Of a stretch of 49,417 nucleotides of DNA, positions 44,200-49,417 are shown piece after piece. The DNA lies in assembly GCF_008831285.2 (NCBI RefSeq), contig NW_022205262.1, positions 1-49,417 of the forward strand, in the 5' to 3' direction. Numbering within the stretch: the first letter of the stretch is position 1; each line of letters starts with the position of its first letter. The notes under the pieces are model-generated. The model was not told where the DNA came from. It was given only the letters and a program-made list of their open reading frames with translations, and searched no databases. Position numbers and translations under genes: made by a program. Source of the DNA: Nymphaea colorata. Its lineage: Eukaryota; Streptophyta; Magnoliopsida; Nymphaeales; Nymphaeaceae.

Positions 44200-45144
44200 A
44201 GTGAGCTCTCGTTCAGCAACTTTCATCGGATTTTATGATCACTGGCTGGAAGCCCGATAAGATTTATGTCCCAGACATCCTGGGAAGAATGATATGATTT
44301 TTTGGGGAAAAAATTCACCTCTAGAAAATGCATGTCCTCTATAGGCTATTTCTAGTTGGTTTTTGTGATATACTCAAAGACTTTCGTATGGATTGTACAA
44401 AAAATTCTCCCCATTCTTTAGATGCTTTACTTATTATTTGTTTCTGTTCTATCATTTTTCATCAATTTGCTTGCTGGGCATCTGATGTGACCTGCCCTTG
44501 TAGCTGCTCAAAAGAGACCAAGTTGCAGTCGCTTCTCAAGATCTATTGGGGTTAACATGCGGAGGAAGGTTAAAAGAATAGGGATTACAAAATTTCATTC
44601 TCAAGTTGGACACAACCCCGACTGAATATATTTCTTTGGACTGATATACAAGTAGTGGTTCCCTCCCAAGTTTCAACATACTACAAATCAAGAATGAGAA
44701 TGTGAGGCTTTACAAGCATCAACGATACAAGAAGATCTCTCCCTCACTCAACAATCACATCATCCATGCCAAACCATACATTCAATCCCTAGGTCGAGCA
44801 TTCCACACCCTGGCCCTAGGACAATCCGACAGCTTGGGTATGTGTCCTCAGCTAGATGAGCTTTGGAGGATTCCCGAATGGCTGCGAACCCGAAGGTTGG
44901 CTGGAAATGCACCCGCCCACGCAGCTATAGGGGGTTTTGGATGTACCTTGCTGGAGCAAGTCCAGCACTCACCGAGGAAGAAGGCCAAGTATATCCTCGG
45001 TATTCAGCATTACTTCACAGCTCAATCTGCTACAAGTCCTCCAATGGCGGTCAATCTCCAATGCGCAGGCTCCTAGTGTTTAAGACAACACTAGCAGTTT
45101 ATTGTTCTTGTAAGAAACAGCTGAACAGAAAGTAATGGAGGAGG
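44200..45144. other. Unassigned; 124-codon open frame and a short hairpin
   Basis: A plus-strand frame (44702-45076) is open for 124 codons with balanced composition (for example LDELWRIPEWLRTRRLAG) but I recognise no domain, and a second frame is also open in part. Just after it, CTAGTGTT and AACACTAG form an 8 bp perfect hairpin (45073-45095). The gene-fragment cluster ends here and the gypsy LTR begins. Confidence 0.3.
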
Positions 45145-45558
45145 TGTGTCACCCGAATAGCAGGAAACCCCAATTGTGTGATGTAGATTGGGGGAAAATA
45201 TCTTCAGATTGGTGCTGAAGATCACCCTTCCCCTTCAAATGGGCAGTAGATTGCAATGAAGTCCACCACCAGCCTGCTATGGCTGTGATGTGCGCTTCCA
45301 AAAATAGGAGCAGTCACTGTATGCAATCAGAAATCTCAGATGAATGCAGGAGTGGAGATGCTTCACCGGAGATGAGATCAACCCCTACTATCTGTAATCG
45401 AATTTGGGGGATGTTGGCGTCGAATGGGCGATGATGCACGCCTCTTCAAGACAGCTCCTTGCTACAAGATCGAGCTCCAACAGCTTCTGCTTCTCGCCTA
45501 ATTCAACAGCTCGCTGCCACAGCTATTAGCAGAGAGTATGGTGCTGCGAAGGAATCAA

Positions 45559-45790
45559 GAGCTCAAGCAGAAGATAATTAATTCTATAGATCATCAAGCT
45601 CAAGTCATGGAGAATGCATCAGAGAATTGATTTCACCCAAGTCTGTAATAGAATTTGGGGAAACGAGCGAGAATCCCTCATGCAGGAGTGGAACCTGCTC
45701 CCAGACTTGCGTTCCTTTAAAAAATCATAACTCTGTGTACAGATGTCCAAAAATCACGAAATTTGATATGGAGGAAGCCAAGATCTGGAG
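45559..45790. repeat. LTR segment shared with 49192-49417
   Basis: Words shared in order: AGCTCAAGCAGAAG, GATCATCAAGCTCAAGTCAT, TTTCACCCAAGTCT, AATAGAATTTG, AACTCTGTGTACAGA, CCAAAAATCACGAAATTTGA and ATCTGGAG. Identity is about 85% by eye with small indels, so the two copies have diverged for some time. Confidence 0.88.
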
Positions 45791-47120
45791 GATTAGACGC
45801 TCCAAAAATCAGCACCAAAGTCATTTCCAATAGGCGACTTGTTGAAGCTTGAAGTTGCGTCTGGTTTTGCCTGAAATCAGCCTTTCGTAGGACTCAGGCA
45901 TCGTCTGGTGCCAATCACCATAAAAAATTCACCAAAATTCAACCGTAGCTCGGATTCAGCTAAAAATTGGACCAGCGATAGCTGAGATTCTGATGTACGA
46001 ACACCTAAAAATTCAGCTTCAAAGCAGCTTTCAAAAGTTGAGTCGTTGAGGATTGAAATCGGCCACGTTTTTGGTGTCACTCAAAACTGCACCGCCTAAT
46101 TCCGCGATCTGCTGTCATGATTCCGATCAGCTCCGGCGAACTATCCAAAACAGCTCGGATTCTTCCCAATCATCACCAGAATGATCCCCCAAGAGTTACC
46201 AAGACGTCTGAGCCATTTCCCTGATTAGATCAGCCTGTGATCGCCAAAATTGTGCTGATTTTCAGAGAATGCCGTCGCTATCTTTAGAACAGGAATTCAG
46301 CCTCTGTTTCTTCATCTTCAGTCAGTCGATTCCTCACTATTTCACTCCGTAGCTCATCGCAAGGGATACGCAACAATTAGACAAAGATTGCGACAGGAAA
46401 AATCGATTCTTAAAAGAATTGAAATCGATCTAAGTCAGACGTTAGGTGATCTGCCTGAAATAGGGATCGTTCCCTCTTGAACTCGTCAGCATCTCAAATC
46501 CCTCTCAAATCCTTCGATATCAGTCAGATCAGACCGACCTATTCTTCTCATTAGATGAGTTGACTGAAATCGATCAAAACGTCAGCATCCTCTCCACTTC
46601 TGATCGGGTAAACAGGAAGTTCTTGCGGTAGAATATCCATGGAGAAGGATTTCTTACCGATTGAGAAGTTCCTCCGGCTGTCGACATGTAGTTCAGCAAT
46701 TCCTCGGATGAGATACGATCCGCTGCACAACCGAATGATCCTTCTTCCGATTCCAGCCTCTAAGTGCCTCAAGGATTGGGGAGCACTTGCGCTGTGACCG
46801 GATCTACTTCTACACTGTATTCGACGTCTACAGTTTCGGTAGCCTTCCTGGTACGGCTCGTCTAGTTCTGTTGGCGATCTTCTTCTCTAGCAAAGTCTCC
46901 TTCGCTGGCCAAGCTTTTGGCGCCACACTTAAGCAACTCAAACTCTCTTGCACGCGAGGGAAAATATTTCTTTTATTGATTCAATTTCCAAAAGTTACGA
47001 GTTTTGTCACAGTCTCCAGCTTATATGCCGCTGGATTGTCTCGGGTTTAACCCGTTGTCTCGGACTGATACGAGTACAAGACCTGACTCGATCAAATCCA
47101 AAAACAAACAAATACAATGA

Positions 47121-47192
47121 CTCAGTCTGGGCTTGAACCCAGCCGTGACGCGCTCGAGTTAGCCTGAGCTCTTGCCAACTAAACCTGACCCG
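47121..47192 (-). other. tRNA-like segment inside the LTR
   Basis: On the minus strand, TTTAGTTGGCAAGAGC looks like a D-arm/A-box and GGCTGGGTTCAAGCCCAG like a T-arm/B-box, with a CTGGG/CCCAG stem. The 72 bp span is tRNA-sized, but the acceptor stem pairs only partly (GTCAG with CTGAG) and the anticodon arm is poor, so it is not a working tRNA. It may be tRNA-derived (a SINE-like insertion) or a captured priming region. Confidence 0.5.
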
Positions 47193-47816
47193 GACGCACT
47201 CTGGGTTGTGCCCAGTCTTCCTTGGTCTCTTACAGCTGACGCACTCTTTCTCTGCCCGAACGAGCAACCTCTGCTCTTCTGCCTTTCTCTACTGACCACT
47301 GACCTGATCGAACCTAGTCCCTTCCATGGTCTACTCAGCTAACCAAACCTTGCTTCAACCCATTGTATGCTCCTCGCTCTCGTCACCGACTGCAATCTGT
47401 AGGTCGCATCTCTCTTTAGTCTTCAGATTAACCTCACAACAGATATCACTGCCCTCTGCAATCTCCCTCGCCAGCTTGCGCCTAACACTTTACGCTTCGG
47501 TCTCCTCAGAAGTAAGGTTAACCTCACTACCCTCCGGACTGCCTATCTCAATCGGCCCTTCAGTCTTGCCCTCTACATTTAGTGCCTCTGCTTTGCTCGA
47601 CATGGAATTAGCCTCACTTTGCTCAAAACGCCTATGCCCTCCGTGTATCTACTCTCGGTAAACCTCACAATGCCTAAAGTCAATAGATTCAACTGATGCC
47701 GCACTAGCCATCTCCCCGCTTCCGACCATGACTGCGATAACGGCTGGTATCCCACCTACATCCTCAATAGCGTCCTCGGCCACACTCGACTGTGCTCTAG
47801 GTAGGTGCACATCAAG

Positions 47817-47828
47817 TCCACCCCCCTT
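47817..47828 (-). other. Polypurine tract
   Basis: The minus strand reads AAGGGGGGTGGA, preceded by GCTTGGGGACAAGCTCCATT and followed within 2 bases by TG. This is the expected position and composition of the plus-strand primer site at the internal-3' LTR junction of a gypsy element, and it sets the element's orientation as minus. Confidence 0.65.
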
Positions 47829-49178
47829 GAATGGAGCTTGTCCCCAAGCTCTCTTCTGACAGTCATCACGGTCTGTTGGAACTGTCTTAATACAGTTCAC
47901 ATCTCCACCCTCACCTACCCAGCTTGGATGAGGACCATACTCCCTTGGCAAGGACCTTAGTAAAGACTTTTGGTATATGGGAGGTCCTTGGTCACCCCTG
48001 TAGGCATTTGTCATGAACCCAATTTCCTGACGTCCTCTATCATGGGCTTGCCAAAGTCGGCCCCCACTTTTGTCAATGAACTTCTCAACAAGTAACAGTT
48101 TTTGGTCGGTGTTAGCATTAGCACACCATGCTTCCACTGCTCTCTTAGCCTTCACCTCGAGCATATAATATGACTGTATAGGGTTTTTCATAACAGTCTT
48201 GGACTGTTCTGCAATTTGCTGCATTTGAGCCTTTTCAGATGTGATTCGTTCTTTCCCATGGAAGAACTACTGCCCATCTTGTCTGACCCTTCTCCCAGAC
48301 CTTGTGCTGTTATGGTCTTTGCAGACTTTGTGTCAACAGCTGTTAAGAGAACTTTTCCTTCGCTATTCTCCTTAGGGAACATAATGCTCTTGGTGGCAAA
48401 GTCCCATTGGATTTTTCCCAACGTCCTGAACCATTGCATTCCCAAAACTACATCAACTCCATGGATAGGCAGAATACATAAGTCCATCATAAATGGTACA
48501 TTTTGAATATGAAGAACCCTATCCTTGCATGTGTGACGTGTTCCATCACCGGTTTGGACATCAAAAGAATATATCACTTCACTTTTACCACCTATCAATT
48601 GAGTTGTCCCTGGACTTATGAAATTAGTAGCTGATCCCGTGTCTAGGAGAGCTAATACTTTATGGTTACTGATGTATCCAACCACCTTCATGGGATCCGG
48701 ATGTCTTATATGAGCTATCGTGTGACATAGCACCTGGCTGTCATCATGAGATTCATAGTTCGGCCTTTCTCCTGGCTGTCTTGCTCTCTAGCTGATTGGT
48801 CAACTTTATACTCTTCATCTTCGTCATATATGACTATGAACAACTTGATTGCTTTGCACTTCTGTCCACGAAACCACTTGACATCACAATGATAACACAA
48901 CCCCTTTGCCATTCTCTCATCCCGCTCTTGATGGGAAATGTATTGTTTCTTAGTGCTATTAGTGGTTGGCTGTGGTACCTCCTTCTTCTTTGGTAACATT
49001 ACTGCATCCGGCGGTCTGGTCAGATGTGGGTCAAACCTTCTGCCTTGCTCTTGGAGAGCCCATTTCCCGTTCCATTTTCTCTTCTTTGTGTCGGGCAACT
49101 TTCATCATATCTTTAAGTCACGAGATTCTTGGGAAAGCACAGCCAACTGAATATCAAGCTGCAATCCCCCAATGAAAG
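47829..49178 (-). pseudogene. Ty3/gypsy gag-protease remnant
   Basis: Order along the minus strand: gag tail (49178 down; GAFIGGLQLDIQLAVLSQE, then after a frameshift MMKVARHKEEKMERE), a CCHC knuckle (MAKGLCYHCDVKWFRGQKC, near 48907-48850) in which the usual His is Gln, then an aspartic protease frame (48733-48188) with LLDTGSATNFIS at residues 29-40 and VVLGMQW at 95-101. A further frame (48224-47649) crosses the polypurine tract and ends beyond it. Reverse transcriptase, RNase H and integrase are all absent: sequence passes from just after the protease to the polypurine tract in under 400 bp. Gag packages element RNA and the protease cuts the polyprotein, so this copy could not act alone. 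The gag N-terminus and primer-binding site are also missing on the right, where LTR sequence begins at once. The chromovirus-like gypsy group is my best reading. Confidence 0.85.
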
Positions 49179-49191
49179 CTCCTACTAATGA

Positions 49192-49417
49192 AAGCTCAAG
49201 CAGAAGTAATTCTACAGATCATCAAGCTCAAGTCATGGAGAATGAACCAGATAATCGATTTCACCCAAGTCTATAATAGAATTTGTGGAAACGGCAAGAA
49301 TCCCTCTCGCAGGTGTGGAACCAGCTCCCAGACTAGCGTTCCTTCAAAAACTCATAACTCTGTGTACAGAGGTCCAAAAATCACGAAATTTGATCTGGAG
49401 GAAGCCAATATCTGGAG
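49192..49417 (-). mobile_element. Partial 5' LTR of the gypsy element (window edge)
   Basis: Matches 45559-45790 in the same orientation and lies on the gag side, so it should be the 5' LTR of the minus-strand element. It joins the middle of gag directly (AATGAAAGCTC repeated at the joint near 49172 and 49188). A deletion has therefore removed the LTR's inner end, the primer-binding site and the gag N-terminus. It continues beyond the window. Confidence 0.6.

Larger units (their letters stand above)
45145..47814 (-). mobile_element. Putative 3' LTR of a Ty3/gypsy element (minus strand)
   Basis: The boundary next to the polypurine tract is at 47814 (minus strand begins TGATGTGCACC). The far end is placed at about 45145, where the plus strand reads TGTGTCACCC, giving TG...CA ends. 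The length of ~2.67 kb is long but feasible. Part of it (45559-45790) recurs at 49192-49417 in the same orientation, as expected for paired LTRs. It contains internal repetition (TCTGTAATCGAATTTGGGG near 45390; TCTGTAATAGAATTTGGGG near 45641) and a tRNA-like segment. The outer boundary is inferred. Confidence 0.45.

Noticed and set aside
44702-45076. A 124-codon gene
   Set aside because: Balanced composition but no recognised domain, a competing frame is also open, and there is no promoter or splice context. Kept only as unassigned sequence.
39240-45144. A proven Helitron carrying the gene fragments
   Set aside because: I could not find a convincing 5' TCTCTACTA-type start or a hairpin followed by CTRR. 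The hairpin at 45073-45095 has no CTRR just after it. Capture remains a hypothesis.
47121-47192. A functional tRNA gene
   Set aside because: Acceptor and anticodon stems pair poorly and the T-loop is one base short. Only A/B-box-like segments remain.

Overview
The window reads as nuclear DNA of a land plant, very probably a flowering plant with a large, repeat-rich genome. Evidence: Ty1/copia and Ty3/gypsy protein remnants, MITE-like elements, an NLR-type leucine-rich-repeat fragment, and intron-containing fragments of plant genes (the plastid import protein Tic110, a VAL/HSI2-type B3 repressor, an HMGB protein, a selenium-binding protein/methanethiol oxidase). I cannot name the species. I see no gene that looks intact and functional; every coding trace is truncated, frameshifted or interrupted by stops.

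Layout: (1) 1-361, a broken copia integrase on the minus strand. (2) About 395-15798, one continuous A+T-rich satellite array. Its ~110-115 bp monomers are organised in higher-order units of ~1.19 kb (three copies) and then ~1.985 kb (five full copies and one partial). Each unit has a block of direct monomers followed by a block of inverted monomers, so the array is a string of large imperfect palindromes. (3) 15.8-23.3 kb, mostly non-coding: a TATA-plus-leader-plus-splice-donor segment followed by ~174 bp tandem repeats, an isolated HMGB first-coding-exon fragment (minus strand), low-complexity DNA and a small MITE-like element. (4) 23.3-25.9 kb, an antisense NLR LRR pseudogene lying between two related LTR-like segments, the second just after a decayed copia RNase H. 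(5) 27.1-30.2 kb, a 1.01 kb direct duplication; the second copy lies inside an element with ~310 bp inverted arms. (6) 31.8-34.8 kb, a 272 bp tandem repeat, then a ~1.9 kb TA-rich microsatellite tract with a perfect 66 bp-arm palindrome, then a Tourist-like MITE. (7) 35.4-44.2 kb, gene debris: an exon-like GC-rich island, then Tic110, selenium-binding-protein and VAL fragments in that order, all on the plus strand and all keeping introns. (8) 45.1-49.4 kb, an internally deleted Ty3/gypsy element on the minus strand, with gag and protease remnants, a polypurine tract, a long LTR containing a tRNA-like segment, and part of the other LTR at the window edge.

The genes do not form a working pathway. 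The most unusual structure is the palindromic higher-order satellite. The next most interesting are the perfect 135 bp palindrome and the run of co-oriented fragments from three unrelated genes, which suggests gene-fragment capture or a chain of segmental duplications. Calls rest on reading the sequence and on recalled family motifs; no alignment or database search was run.
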